A stretch of DNA of 64,000 nucleotides. Source: Flaccisagitta enflata. Taxonomy: Eukaryota > Chaetognatha > Sagittoidea > Aphragmophora. Position 1 is the stretch's first letter. Each line of letters starts with the position of its first letter. Location of the stretch: positions 16,554,001 to 16,618,000 of the forward strand of contig OZ231127.1 of NCBI GenBank assembly GCA_965153355.1, in the 5' to 3' direction. A program made the position numbers and the translations under genes. Of this stretch, positions 20,445 through 33,114 are shown piece by piece. The notes beneath the pieces were generated by a model. The model was given only the letters and a program-made list of their open reading frames with translations. It was not told where the DNA came from and did no database searches.

Positions 20445-22697
20445 TTAACCAAGCTTGGATTCATTTAATGCCGGCTTATACTTTTGTATAAAATATGTTT
20501 CATACTGCAGTATGGATTGGTGACCACGACTTGCACTTTTTATTTTAAAAAAAGGCGTCATGAGAAAGTGACCGTTACCACATGTAGCAAGATGTTTATG
20601 GACGCCTTGTGTGTGGAATTTTTTGTCACTAATTGCACGTCTATAGTCTCCGTTCCTTTCCCTCACAGATCTTTCCGTTTGGCCTATGTAATTGAGGCCA
20701 CATGTGGGGCATGTGAGGGCGTAGAGGATATTCATAGTGTCACATGTAAAATGCCATCGAAGTTCAAATGGCTCACTAGAACCGTGAAATGTGAACGACG
20801 TACATTCATTTATGGTTTCACAGCACTTACATGGTTGACCTCTGGCTTTCCGCTTGACTTTGCTGCAGGCAGTAACGCTCCCGGGTGTTGAGTCTGTTTG
20901 CCCGTCAAACCGAGGGCGGAAGAGGAGAGAGCGAAGGTTCGGAGGTTGTCGTCTGGCCGCGATAATTTTTTTACCACTCATTACCGACTTCATTCTTTCA
21001 CTTGGCGCGAGAATGGAAGTAGATTCACGAATGATGTCAAGTACTTGTGGATTAGCACAATTGAATGTGTGGACAAATGGGATGCCTTCATTCAATCGAG
21101 GATTATCACTGTTTTGAAGAAGAATGTCACGGTCGATTGCTTTAGCTCGCTCGATTCCGTTCAATATCACTGCACTCGGATATTGTTTTCTTTCAAGATA
21201 ACCCTGTAATTCACGTAAGCGTTTATCACGAGTCTCTGTTTTCGACACAATGGTACAGATCCTTATGGCCGACGAATATGGTATGTTTGTCAACGTTTTG
21301 TGTGGATGGAAAGAGAAGAACTGCACAAAATTATGGCTGTCCGTTTCTTTATAGTGTATGTCCGTTTCAAGATCATTAGATGCAGTCAATTGGAATCTGA
21401 CATCAAGAAATGGAAGAGATTCACCCATTTCCATTGTGAAATTGATTTTTTGGTCCAAACTATTCAAATCTCTCAGTAAGTCGTTTGGGTCACCAAGAGA
21501 ACATCGCCATTTGAGAAATGTATCATCAAGAAATCTTTTGAGCATATTAAGAATATAATTGGCATATTCTTCCCCATATGTGTTCCTTTGACGTTCATGG
21601 AGTTCATGCTCTAGATATCCAATGGAGAGTGAAGAGTATGGAGGACTTTTATGGCTGCCCATGGCACAGCCATGAGTCTGTCGACGATATTCCCCGTCAA
21701 AGTATGAGATGTTATTCTTCAAAACTAATAGAATAGCTTCTAGGACGAAATCCACTGGGATACGTGCAGGAAGTAATTCGGGGTATTTTTCAAGGAAGAA
21801 ACGTATTGCTTTCAATCCAAGTGACTCACTTATATTCATGTACATAGATTCGATGTCCATAGAAATGAGAACATATTGCTCATGCTCAAGCTTTTCCCAA
21901 TCTCTTGCTTGGTTAAGCAAATCAACTGAGTCTCTCACGTAACTTGGCAGTTTGAACATATATGGCTTCAGCAGTGTGTCAATAAATTTACTAAGGTGTG
22001 ATGTAGGAGAAGTTGGGCCACCAATGATAGGACGAATTTTCAAATCTGATGGTGAAGGAACAATCACAACTTCGGATTTTTGCTCAAGTATGGCTTTTTT
22101 GATTATATCACTCTTATGAACTTTTGGGAGTCCATAAAAATTCGCTTCTTTTGAATCGAATTTAGAGAGAAATTTGACCTCATCTTTAGTCAAATTATTT
22201 GCATACTTTCTGCATAAAGACGTGATCTCGAGAAATATCTCCTTACTCTGATTGTTTTGACATGGTTCAAAATAGTCCGGGTTGTTGAATACAGATAAGA
22301 CCATTTGGCGATAATGATCTCCATCAAGAATAACAACGGCGCCACCCTTATCGGCTGGCATGATGACAATTTTGAATGAATCGACCAACTCCTGTAATTC
22401 CTTTAGAGCCGACCGTTCAAAACGAGTGAGATTGTCTTTTTTGTTTTGGGCTTCTATGGAATCAAGATTAGATGCCAATGAACCTAAAAAATCACAGTAT
22501 TTGTCCAGATGTTCGTCACGATCCGGAGGCGGTGTGAAATTAGACGGATTTTTTGCTAATGATTCACTACTGCTTTGAGTTCCGTGAAAAAATTCTTTCA
22601 GGCGCATTTGTCTACTGAAAGATCTAATGTCTGCTGAGAGTTCAGTGTGATTAGAGGATCTCGGAACTGGGGTAAACTTTAAGCCTCGTTTTAGCAA
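20445..22697 (-). CDS. Penelope-like reverse transcriptase with GIY-YIG endonuclease
   Basis: The product is 750 residues from the chosen TTG; the frame is open back to about 22814, so the true start may lie upstream or in the preceding ORF. Residue landmarks: FYGLPKVHK (188-195), LKIRPIIGG (219-227), motif A LISMDIESMYMNI with D281, motif B THGCAMGS (341-348), motif C RFLDD with D391-D392, and ESLPFLDV (426-433). A CKCC cluster (623-626) with H649 and C652 forms a likely zinc-binding linker. The GIY-YIG domain spans 656-746, with LNYIGQTERSVRER and the catalytic-type glutamate in QYETYFIQKYKPALN. In PLEs the endonuclease nicks the target and the RT primes from the nick. The C-terminal position of the endonuclease fits the canonical EN-plus PLEs rather than the permuted Naiad/Chlamys types. 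The catalytic residues appear intact. It lies inside a HINE-like element. Confidence 0.93.
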   Translation of the reverse strand: MLKRGLKFTPVPRSSNHTELSADIRSFSRQMRLKEFFHGTQSSSESLAKNPSNFTPPPDRDEHLDKYCDFLGSLASNLDSIEAQNKKDNLTRFERSALKELQELVDSFKIVIMPADKGGAVVILDGDHYRQMVLSVFNNPDYFEPCQNNQSKEIFLEITSLCRKYANNLTKDEVKFLSKFDSKEANFYGLPKVHKSDIIKKAILEQKSEVVIVPSPSDLKIRPIIGGPTSPTSHLSKFIDTLLKPYMFKLPSYVRDSVDLLNQARDWEKLEHEQYVLISMDIESMYMNISESLGLKAIRFFLEKYPELLPARIPVDFVLEAILLVLKNNISYFDGEYRRQTHGCAMGSHKSPPYSSLSIGYLEHELHERQRNTYGEEYANYILNMLKRFLDDTFLKWRCSLGDPNDLLRDLNSLDQKINFTMEMGESLPFLDVRFQLTASNDLETDIHYKETDSHNFVQFFSFHPHKTLTNIPYSSAIRICTIVSKTETRDKRLRELQGYLERKQYPSAVILNGIERAKAIDRDILLQNSDNPRLNEGIPFVHTFNCANPQVLDIIRESTSILAPSERMKSVMSGKKIIAARRQPPNLRSLLFRPRFDGQTDSTPGSVTACSKVKRKARGQPCKCCETINECTSFTFHGSSEPFELRWHFTCDTMNILYALTCPTCGLNYIGQTERSVRERNGDYRRAISDKKFHTQGVHKHLATCGNGHFLMTPFFKIKSASRGHQSILQYETYFIQKYKPALNESKLG

Positions 22698-22725
22698 TGC
22701 GATGTGAGAGGCTGTAAGTGTGATT

Positions 22726-23956
<1,231 letters not shown>

Positions 23957-24084
23957 ATTTATGATATATATCATTTATGATGAACGAAATGAGTTTTCTA
24001 TTGATTTCAAACATTTTTAGCGATTTTTCATTCGAGCGTGACAGACGGATGGACAAACGGATGGACAGAGCTTCTTATAGTAGG

Positions 24085-24519
24085 CAAAAAATTTCAAGCT
24101 AAAAACGCAAAGCACCAGTGAAAGATTTGGATAAGTGAATGAGGGGCTGTCTTAACTTGCTGTGTGTAAGTGGACAATGCTTGGTTCAAAGTAAAACATA
24201 CTGCGCTTTTGAGTTTTAAATGTGTACTATTATCATAAATTCCTTAACGATCAAGCTTGTTTTAAATCCTCTGCCGCTGCTCCTGACGCTGCCGCTGCTT
24301 TGTTCATATGTTTTTTTGCGTTTTCTGCCTTGTGCCCCTAGAGGGCCGCTAAAACAGAGAGCAAGAAGAAGGCAGAAGAACAACTTTTGCTAGTTATTTC
24401 TATGTAGATGATGACACAAGCACAGGCGCTTTATAATTTTCCATATAACAATGTGAAATTGGAGTCTGAATCGAAAGTAAAGACAGCTTATGGCCCCCCG
24501 AGGTGCCCTGAATCCTGGG
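24085..24519. other. No gene seen
   Basis: Unique-looking sequence with a GCCGCTGCTCC patch at 24280-24300. No domain or splice structure found. Confidence 0.45.
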
Positions 24520-24524
24520 ATCTA

Positions 24525-24664
24525 AAAATCATCCTAGCATATTTCTGAATCATTTCCAGTGATTTTTGCTTCTTTTTGAGATTTTCAACTCGAGCGTGAC
24601 GTGACCGACCGACCGACCAACAAACCGACAGACAGAGCCTCTCATAGAGGTGCTATGGCGCACC
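24525..24664 (-). mobile_element. HINE-like element, GGTGCGCC subfamily, 3'-truncated
   Basis: Reverse orientation, ending GAGGTGCTATGGCGCACC before an A-run. It is collinear with 38183-38328 and both stop at the same CATCCTAGCATATTTC region, so they share a truncated or alternative 3' end. Confidence 0.75.
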
Positions 24665-24766
24665 AAAAAAGTGTGGACGAAAGAATAGAGACAGAAAAAT
24701 GGAAGACGAAAACAAAGATGGATACGAAGACAGAAACGCAGACAACCGACGGGCAAAAGCAAAATA

Positions 24767-25047
24767 AACAAGGCCGGATACGCGGCTAGACAGTCGCGGA
24801 CGGTTAAGCAGGGGCCGTAATTCGAAAACCGCTCGCAATAAAAAACAAGGCCGTATACACGGCAGCATTAGTCGCGGATGGGTGGGCAGGAGCAGAAAAC
24901 CTCAAAAAACAACTTTGTGACGGACCGACCGACCAACGGACGGACGGACCGACGGACCGAAAAGTGGCTTATAGAGTCGTGTGTCCGCGATTAGAAATAT
25001 GGGCCGGACTGACACGGCAGGTTTCAGAGTCGTGTGTCTGCGACTTA
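24767..25047 (-). mobile_element. HINE-like element containing another HINE-like element
   Basis: Outer copy: AACAAGGCCGGATACGCGGC, CAGTCGCGGACGG, GAAAACCGCTCGCAATAAAA, interruption, then GGGCCGGACTGACACGGCAGG, GTCGTGTGTCTGCGACTTA. Confidence 0.7.
24844..24992 (-). mobile_element. HINE-like element nested in the previous one
   Basis: 149 bp in reverse: AACAAGGCCGTATACACGGC, TTAGTCGCGGATGG, (GACCGACC)n, GTCGTGTGTCCGCGATTAG. It entered the A-rich stretch of the outer copy. Confidence 0.8.
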
Positions 25048-25199
25048 AAAACAAACGGACACCCAGTCACCAACGATCACATCCGAACAGGTAAGATTAA
25101 AAAATAACAAAAGGCAGCAATTACAGAAAGCGAAAAAAATGCAATTGTCGGACTACATAGCAACGAAGATGAAACGACGAACAAGCAAACTGAATCAGA

Positions 25200-25320
25200 T
25201 ATGAATAGACAGACAGACAAACAGAGAGGCTTGACAAACCTTTCTGACAGACGGGCAATCAGACAGACCGACAGACAGACCAACAGACAGATAGACAGAC
25301 GGAAAAAGAAAGAGTAGAGA
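25200..25320. repeat. Degenerate (CAGA)n
   Basis: CAGACAGA-type tetranucleotides with variants. No flanking HINE-like ends are recognisable. Confidence 0.7.
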
Positions 25321-25489
25321 TCGCTGAGGTCCCCTCGAGCTAAATGGATTCTCCTCAAGATCAAAAGGGTCAACTGAAAGAATTTGTCACCTGAAAAAAA
25401 AGCCATCTGAGAATGGAAACGCCCTTCATTAGAGAGACTCGTCATCTTCGTCAGCATTTGCAATCTTGGCTTCCCTAAACTACTCAGTC

Positions 25490-25758
25490 GTCAGAGTCGT
25501 TGTCTTCGTCGTTGTCGTCGTTGTCGTCGTTGTAGTCGTTGTCGTCGTCGTCAGTCGTCGTCGACAGTATTTCTTGCTGTCTTTGTCGATGCCGTCGTTT
25601 TTGTGGCAATTATCTTCAAAATTCTTTATGTAATACGTGTTTTCGTTAATGACGTAGCTCTTAATGTTACTGTCGTTGATGTTATCGTTGTCTGTGTTGT
25701 TATCGTTGTTGTTGTTGTTGTTGCTGCTGTTGCTGTTGTTGTTGTTGTATGTTGTTGC

Positions 25759-25810
<52 letters not shown>

Positions 25811-25812
25811 GA
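25490..25812. repeat. (GTT/GTC)n trinucleotide tracts
   Basis: GTCGTT-type repeats at 25490-25565 and nearly pure GTT at 25700-25812. Open frames over them translate the repeat. Confidence 0.95.
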
Positions 25813-25908
25813 TGATTTGTTCATCATTCAATTGTTATCATGTAACCTACCTTGGATCATTATTGTCGTCAACACGTTATTGCGATCGTCATCAGCTGCA
25901 AGTGCAAC

Positions 25909-26525
25909 TGCTAATCTAGAACCTAAACATAACCACCTACAGGCTACAGCTCCTAATTAGATTTCAATCACCATTGCAATTGTCATAAAGTTGTAATCAT
26001 CAACTGCTAATCTAGGACCTAGACATAACCACCTACAGGCTACAGCGCCTTATTAGAATTCAATCACCATTGCAATTGTCATAAAGTTGTAATCATCAAC
26101 TGCTAATCTAGGACCTCGACATCACCACCTACAGGCTACCGCGCCTAATTAGATTTCAATCACCATTGCAATTGTCATGAAGTTGTGATCATCAACTGGT
26201 AATCTAGGACCTAGACATCACGACCTACAGGCTACAGCGCTAATTAGATTTCAATCACTTGCAATTGTCATAAAGTTGTAATCATCAACTGGTAATCTAG
26301 GACCTAGACATAATCACCTACAGGCTACAGCGCCTAATTAGATTTCAATCACCATTGCAATTGTCATAAAGTTGTAATCATCAACTGGTAATCTAGGACC
26401 TAGACATCACCACCTACATTACAGCGCCTAATTAGATTTCAATCACCATTGCAATTGTCATAAAGTTGTAATCATCAACTGGTAATCTAGGACCTAGACA
26501 TCACCTACGGGCTTCGGCGCCTAAT
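25909..26525. repeat. About 96-bp minisatellite, 6-7 copies
   Basis: The unit runs CAACTGCTAATCTAGGACC ... GCCTAATTAGATTTCAATC ... AAGTTGTAATCAT. Units start near 25909, 26001, 26096, 26191, 26285, 26382 and 26478 and differ by point changes and small deletions. It lies between two GTT microsatellites. Confidence 0.93.
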
Positions 26526-26662
26526 TAGTTTTCCATCATCGTTTCGAGTCTCAGCCCTAATATGAGTGAAGTTCAAAGTCTCCGCCTTTAATGGCCCCTC
26601 TTTTTCCCCTCTCTCTTTCAAATCAATTTTCGCCCTAATTGACAATTTGGAAGACATTTCCT

Positions 26663-26680
26663 GGGTGGTGGTGGTTGTGG

Positions 26681-26760
<80 letters not shown>

Positions 26761-26822
26761 GACGTTGTTGTTGTTGTCGTTGTTGTCGTTGTTGTCGTTG
26801 TTGTCGTTGTTGTTTTTGTTGT
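26663..26822. repeat. (GTT)n microsatellite
   Basis: About 50 GTT units with GTC interruptions at the right side. Confidence 0.97.
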
Positions 26823-26991
26823 TGTTTTCTTAGTCCATAGAAACTGTTGGTTTGCAAGTCGATGCCTCTGCTTACAGCCGCAAACCAGGTTCAACCGTCT
26901 CTATCAATCATTCGTGCCCCTGCCCTGCGCCAACATGGCCACAGCCAAGGGACCAATTCCGTCGTTGTTAGATCGGTCAAGATCTCATACA

Positions 26992-27509
26992 CAGTAGAGC
27001 ACCGCTTAAGCGCACCCGCTTTTAAGACATGCCCGCCTACAAGTGTTATGAAAGATTTTGGAGCTATTTCTAGTCGTGTGCATGTGACTCTATAAGCCGC
27101 TATGTTGGTTGGTTTGTTCGCATTAGCTTTTTGGCAATATGGTTGGTCTTTCCATTATTGCTCCTGCCCAAACATTTGGGTTAACCCTGTTAATCACTGT
27201 CCTGCTCACCCGCAAGTGACTTCGGTAGCCTTGTATCCAACCTTATTCTTAGTGTCCGCTTGGTACGTCCGTTTGTTGGTTGCTCTGTCTGTGTGTCTGT
27301 CTGTCGGTCCGTCACACTTACTTTTTTTTATCAATTTTATTTTCTTATGTCATTTTAAGTCATTTAATAGTATAGTAAGTCATTCTAAGTCATTCTGTTA
27401 GTCTCACATGTGACTTAAACGTGTTGGCCTTGTTTGGCAATAAAGCAGCTTTGCTATAATGTATGATATTGTTTAGTTCCTTGACATCCGCACAAGTGAA
27501 GCTCAACTG
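26992..27509. mobile_element. M4 miniature element carrying HINE-like insertion(s)
   Basis: Left CAGTAGAGCACCGCTTAAGC, right GAAGCTCAACTG followed by TA. It is interrupted after GATTTTGGAGCTATTTC, the same internal position as in the copy at 16795. Confidence 0.65.
27071..27437 (+). mobile_element. Composite HINE-like element inside M4
   Basis: 5' TAGTCGTGTGCATGTGACT. A first 3' end lies near 27247 (GCAAGTGACTTCGG, TGTATCCAACCTTATT). A second microsatellite, an AAGTCATTT core and a second 3' end (CACATGTGACTT, AACGTGTTGGCCTTGTT) follow. The second 3' repeat CACATGTGACT matches the 5' palindrome best, so the outer element is 27071-27437. Confidence 0.7.
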
Positions 27510-27519
27510 TATCGTGCTT

Positions 27520-27990
27520 TAACGAATCGAATGTTTTGCATAACGACCGCAAATTTGAAGCAAAAGAGAACATGAAATATTTTAGTCTAGAAAGCAAATG
27601 ACCTTGTTTCTTTTTCGTTTGCCACACAATGTCGTCTTTCTTGACTCGAGTGCGTTCGCGACTGCTTACGCGTGTGTCTGAGTCCGGGACTACCGTTTGC
27701 ATGCAAAATGTAGGAAAAGGACTCGTCATTGAATAGAGAGAAAAGATAAAAGCAAGTAGAAAAAAAAAAGAAAAGAATCAGGAGAAAAAGAAGAAAATAC
27801 GGAGAATTGAGGATCAAGAGGAGCATGAGTAAAGAAGAAGAGTGATGTAAGCGATAGTGATGGTGAGTTAATTGAAGTGAGTGATAATGAAAATGAAAAA
27901 AAATATGGAAAAGAAGACATAAGAATAACCCACAGCACCTCCCCTAAAAGAACGACAACATATCAAAGACGGTAAACAAAAGCGGCTGAA
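27520..27990. other. Purine-rich sequence, no gene supported
   Basis: Strongly A/G-rich plus strand at 27730-27910. The overlapping phenylalanine/serine-rich open frames on the minus strand are composition effects. Confidence 0.45.
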
Positions 27991-27999
27991 CGTCATTTT

Positions 28000-28141
28000 T
28001 AGTTGCGGACACGCAACTCTATAAGAGGCTTTGTCCGTCCGTCCGTTGGTTGGGTTGGTCGGTCGTAACCATCGAGTCGAAAAAGTGGAAAACGCCTCTG
28101 CCCACCCGTCTGCAATTGATGGCCGTGTATCCGGCCTTGTT
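28000..28141 (+). mobile_element. HINE-like element, GTTGCGGAC subfamily, complete
   Basis: 142 bp: AGTTGCGGACACGCAACT, TATAAGAGGC, short GTCC/GTTG tract, CGTCTGCAATT, GGCCGTGTATCCGGCCTTGTT. Confidence 0.9.
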
Positions 28142-28163
28142 CTGTAAGGCAACCATGACTATA

Positions 28164-28785
28164 ACAGGTCTCACAAAATTAGGCGGAAAGAGCTGAAAAC
28201 TCGTTGAAAAGAGGGTTAAAAATGCGAATATAATCAATCCAAGTGATGTATATCACCAATTTATGTTCATTTTATCAATTTATGTTTATTTTATCAACAT
28301 AATGCGGAAAATTCCTAAAAAAGGAAATGGCTATCCCCTAATGAACGTAAATATGCTGATGAGTCAAAGGCAAACAAATTTGAGATTGACACACCATCCT
28401 CATTGTTTATGCTAGACTTCACCTTCAATTCCTCAACTGCTGTCAACATATTCGGCTTTTTGTCTGCGTGACTGACTTTCCTGCATCCATCTATTGCATC
28501 ACACGATAAATGGCGATTTTTTTGTATTCCATCTTCTTAAAATGACGAATGGTAAACGTTTTCCTTTCTGCTGCATTTTTCTCGTTAAAATCAGCAATAA
28601 TCTGATACCTCACTTTTGGTAAAACACCCTCCATCACGCCCTACATGCAGGAAAGTCGCCAACATCGATTTGCTAAGTCAAAATACTGGGTCTTAGCATC
28701 TCCATGTCAAATTTCATCATGCTGAGGGCATTTTTACTATCTATATTGATCATTTTATTTTTCCGCCTAATTTTGTGAGACCTGT
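28164..28785. mobile_element. Tc1/mariner-like MITE, 622 bp
   Basis: Terminal inverted repeat of at least 23 bp: ACAGGTCTCACAAAATTAGG at the left and its exact complement at the right, each bordered by TA. TA duplication with such ends is the Tc1/mariner signature. No transposase frame remains. It abuts the HINE-like copy ending at 28141. Confidence 0.9.
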
Positions 28786-28842
28786 TAGTATATGACGACG
28801 ATAACAAAGAGATAAAAGAAATTGAATTAAGAACGGATGGAA

Positions 28843-29126
28843 AACAAGGCTAACACCTTTAAGTGGCGTGGGGTCGTCAAGAATCAAAGACAAAATGGAA
28901 AATGACTTATAATGACTTAAAACGACGTAAAACTGCTAAAAAAAGCAAACTTGTAAAATCCACCCCGATATATTTCGTGCATCACGCACTTTTTCAAGGG
29001 TTATAGCCTGAGAACAACAGATTTTCAAACATTTCAGTAAAACGACGTGTGACGCACCGACGGAGCGACCGACGGACGCACCGACAAACGGACAGAGTGG
29101 GTCATAGAGTCGCGTAAGCGCGACTA
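28843..29126 (-). mobile_element. HINE-like element with AATGACTTAAAACG core
   Basis: 284 bp in reverse: AACAAGGCTAACACCTTT (stem AAGG/CCTT type), AAGTGGCGTGGGG, core of ATGACTTA repeats, GACGGAGCGACC microsatellite, GTCGCGTAAGCGCGACTA. A second AACAAGGCC at 29131 starts another fragment. Confidence 0.8.
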
Positions 29127-29129
29127 AAA

Positions 29130-29785
29130 AAACAAGGCCTTAGACTGACTAGTGTATGCGTACTGTCCAGTTACCAACCTCGTTGCCAAACAAGGCACAT
29201 ACAACAACTCTCGTATAATCCCAAAGAAAATTTTTGTTCGGGCATTGGGGTAGACTCAGAACGAATGTTTTTATAGCCAAAAGAGGAGTGGTGCGCGTAG
29301 TCAGGAAGGGTTTACAACTTTCCAGGCCCTCTTCTATGATAGGTGGAACAACATCCCTCACTATACCCAAACTAGAATAAATGTAATTCAGTTTGGGCAA
29401 AGCAAAGGATATTGTTTCACTTATCAAATCAAATGGTAACTATTGCTAAATTTGACAGGAACCTTTTTAAACGAGCAGACGAACAAGCTAGGACAAATAC
29501 GAGTGAACGTCTTAAAAGAATGAGAAAATGTGAGTTTGAATTGGAATCGAAATGAAGCAGTTTAGACGCGATTTAGAGGCTAAGGAGGGAGGCAAAAAGG
29601 AGGAAGGAAAGAAACAAAAGTAACGGCAGATCCCTTTTCTTTCTCTCTCTTATGTCGTCATGGTTCAATTACCTTCTTCCTCTTCGTTTCTTAGTAGCGT
29701 ACTAAAGCCGTACTTGCTGTGCAGTCTACGCGGCATTTTTTGATCGGTCGGTCCGTCTGTATGTCCTTTCTGCCGTAGCATTCTC
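29130..29785. other. No gene supported
   Basis: A 92-codon minus-strand frame (29427-29149) shows no domain, signal peptide or splice logic, so it is not called. 29735-29765 has a GTCGGTCCGTCTG scrap. Confidence 0.4.
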
Positions 29786-29786
29786 G

Positions 29787-29964
<178 letters not shown>

Positions 29965-30019
29965 GAGAGGCCAAGAGACAAGAAGATACATGAAGAGAAA
30001 TAAAGAGAAAACCTTAAGA

Positions 30020-30114
30020 ATCGCATTTTAGAATTTTCGCGTTACACTCAGACAGACAGACAGACAGACCTACCAAGGGACAGACCCTCTTATAGAGATG
30101 CGAGGACGCATCTA
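30020..30114 (-). mobile_element. HINE-like 5' fragment, GATGCGTCC subfamily
   Basis: (CAGA)n, CCTCTTATAGAGATGCG, AGGACGCATCTA before an A-run. No 3' end within the preceding sequence; the GA/AC tract may sit inside it. Confidence 0.65.
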
Positions 30115-30409
30115 AAAAGATTTAAGATTTTGTTTAGCTATTATATAGTTTAAATTTAAAGGCTTTTTTTTAGATAAGAAATAGTTTGTAGAATATATAG
30201 AATATATATTACAATATTTTTGCAAAGTGATAAAAAGGTTTTTATTCTTTAAGTTTAAACTTAGAGAATACAAAGGAAAAAAAATACTAAGTAAGCTATG
30301 ATTATTATTTTAAACATAAGAGAACTTGATTTCAAATATCTTAAAAATAGCTATAAAAGTTATTTAATCCAAAAAAACTTATAGTGCCTAAAATGAACGC
30401 CTGCTGATG

Positions 30410-30595
<186 letters not shown>

Positions 30596-30794
30596 GGTTG
30601 TTAAACGACGGAAGTTAATGAAGGACGGAGAATAATTGCGCGGGCAGCAAAGGCAGAGGAGCAGAGAGAGAGCCAATGAATGAGATATTGAAATGAAGAT
30701 TAGAATGTGAACTAAAATGAAATGGAGAGAGAGATTGAGAACAAATCTAAATTTTGCAAAGATGAAGTTGTTTTCCCCATTTACTACTCGACTA

Positions 30795-30877
30795 AAAAAA
30801 AAAGCCGCACCCGGACCTACCAACCTACCGACCGACCGACCGACACAGCAAGGTGGAGAGTCGCGTGTCCGCGACTA
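30795..30877 (-). mobile_element. HINE-like 5' fragment
   Basis: (CCGA)n, AAGGTGGAGAGTCGCGTG, TCCGCGACTA. 3' end missing. Confidence 0.65.
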
Positions 30878-30884
30878 ATAAGAG

Positions 30885-31770
30885 CAATTTGACGATAGCT
30901 TGTGGTTTTTTTTAAATTTAGGAAAAGAAATGTGGAATTTTCCTGTGTCATTTATCTCGCTATCACATTGCTTGTTTGGACATGAAAAAATGGATTGAAC
31001 AATTGTTGGTGGCTGAAAAAAGTTTATGGGCTACTAATGCAATTAACCAAACATTTTTTGGATCAAAAAGATGTAAAAGGATTGCTTACAACTATAAAGG
31101 GACTGATCTAAAATTGCAAATAATGTGAAGTCAAAAGGCCCAGCAAATTACCTTCAGAAGCCTTATAAATCGGTACAGTGACCAATAGAAGCAGGAGTTG
31201 TCATAGGAGGAAGTTAGATAGAGTATTTAACCATGATAGGAATTGATTTGTTCATATAATACAATTCTGAGAATGGAGAAAGAATAAATTGCAACACGTG
31301 CACACTTAAATCACAGGTAAAACGCAATTCATGTAGGTCAGGTTCGCGGGCGAAGTCACTTTCTTAGAGATGTTAAGGGATGACTGTAATGAGGACAAAT
31401 TTTGGAAACAAATAGTCTGAGTTTGATTTATTGATTCATGACTGTACATACTATCAACAAAATAAACAACTTCGCCTCTGCTATGCTTGGTTTGGCTGCA
31501 TTAGGTCGTTGAAAATTTCCAGGCTAGACTGACCCACTGGGATTGCCTATGAGGTAAAATTAGCCCTAAGGCGTTTTTTTACTAGCACATTCTAAGATAT
31601 AATAAAAAATTGAAATTTACATCTGAATCATATGTTCCATTTGTACGGTAATTACAGCAGTGAGGACATGCAGGTTTACCAAGCCTTCAGCACATGTCGA
31701 CTGAATTGGATAGACTACACAACTCTACTGAGCGATTAGCGCAACTTCCTGCATCAGCAACTTTGGAAAG
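30885..31770. other. No gene seen
   Basis: Unique-looking AT-rich sequence. I find no domain, repeat or convincing exon. Confidence 0.45.
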
Positions 31771-31777
31771 CTGTTTT

Positions 31778-32527
31778 TAGATGCGTGCACGCGACTCTAC
31801 AACCCGTTTTGTCTGTTTTTTTGGTCCATTGGTCGGTTCATTGGTCAAACTGTACTTTTTTTACTTTTGGGCAGCGGCCCCGAAGGGTCCGATGACCTAT
31901 GCTTTCACACAGGAGAAATTTCTCCTCCTTCTCCTCCTCCGTACCCCCCCCCCGCTTTCAGCCTCTAGACCCAAATCCCAGCCTCGAGGCCCAAATCCTA
32001 GCCTCCAAACCCAAATCCCAGCCTCGAGGCCCAAATCCCAGCCTCGAGGCCCAAATCCCAGCCTCAAGGCCCAAATCCCAGCCTCAAGGCCCAAATCCCA
32101 GCCTCAAGGCCCAAATTCCAGCCTCAAGGCCCAAATCCCAGCCTTGGGGCTCAAATTCCAACTTTGAGGCTCAAATCTCAGTCTCGAGGCTCAAATCTCA
32201 GCCATGAGGCTCAAATCTCAGCCATGAGGCTCAAATCCCTGCCTCTAAGCTCAAATCCCAGCTTCAAGGCCCCGATTCCAGCCTCCAGGCTCAAATAAAA
32301 ACAGCATAGGTCATCGGCTCCTTCGGGGCCGCTGCCCCTCTCACCATCTCACACCCTCATACACTCACTTAGGGGCAACGGGTACCGCTGACCATCTAAC
32401 GCTTTTGCGACTATTTGTACTGTACAGGTAGTTACTGCATCACTGCTCCTGCCCTATTGCATTGTCAACCTTTTTTTACTACTGCCCCTATGCACGCAAT
32501 TATGGTTGCCGAGTATCTGGCCTTGTT
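31778..32527 (+). mobile_element. HINE-like element carrying a GGGCAGCGG-type (M3) element
   Basis: 5' TAGATGCGTGCACGCGACT, a mixed palindrome (GATGCG arm with a CGCGACT arm). Short microsatellite, M3 insertion at 31869, then 3' TATGCACGCAATT and GAGTATCTGGCCTTGTT. Confidence 0.8.
31869..32412 (+). mobile_element. M3 element with 20-bp tandem repeat
   Basis: Left GGGCAGCGGCCCCGAAGGG, CGATGACCTATGC; right GCATAGGTCATCGG, CCTTCGGGGCCGCTGCCC. The tail CATCTCAC...GGGTACCGCTGACCAT ends near AACGCTTTTGCGACTA. Between the arms are about 16 units of AGCCTCGAGGCCCAAATCCC. Confidence 0.85.
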
Positions 32528-32548
32528 GCGTCAATACCCCAATCTATT

Positions 32549-32949
<401 letters not shown>

Positions 32950-33114
32950 TGAGAGAGAAGGTTATCACAGAGACAAAAGGGTATGATTACTTACACACTG
33001 TAGAAAAAATAACAAATCACTAACTATATATCACAAAGACTATGAAATAGAATAATCAAAGTCCTTCATTGAGTTTTTCATTAACATCACAAGGCAACAA
33101 AATAGAATCATAAC

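Noticed and set aside
25909-26525. CRISPR array
   Set aside because: Whole 96-bp units are repeated in tandem without unique spacers, and the genome is eukaryotic.
29149-29427. 92-codon minus-strand open frame
   Set aside because: No domain, signal or splice context; length is within chance for this composition.
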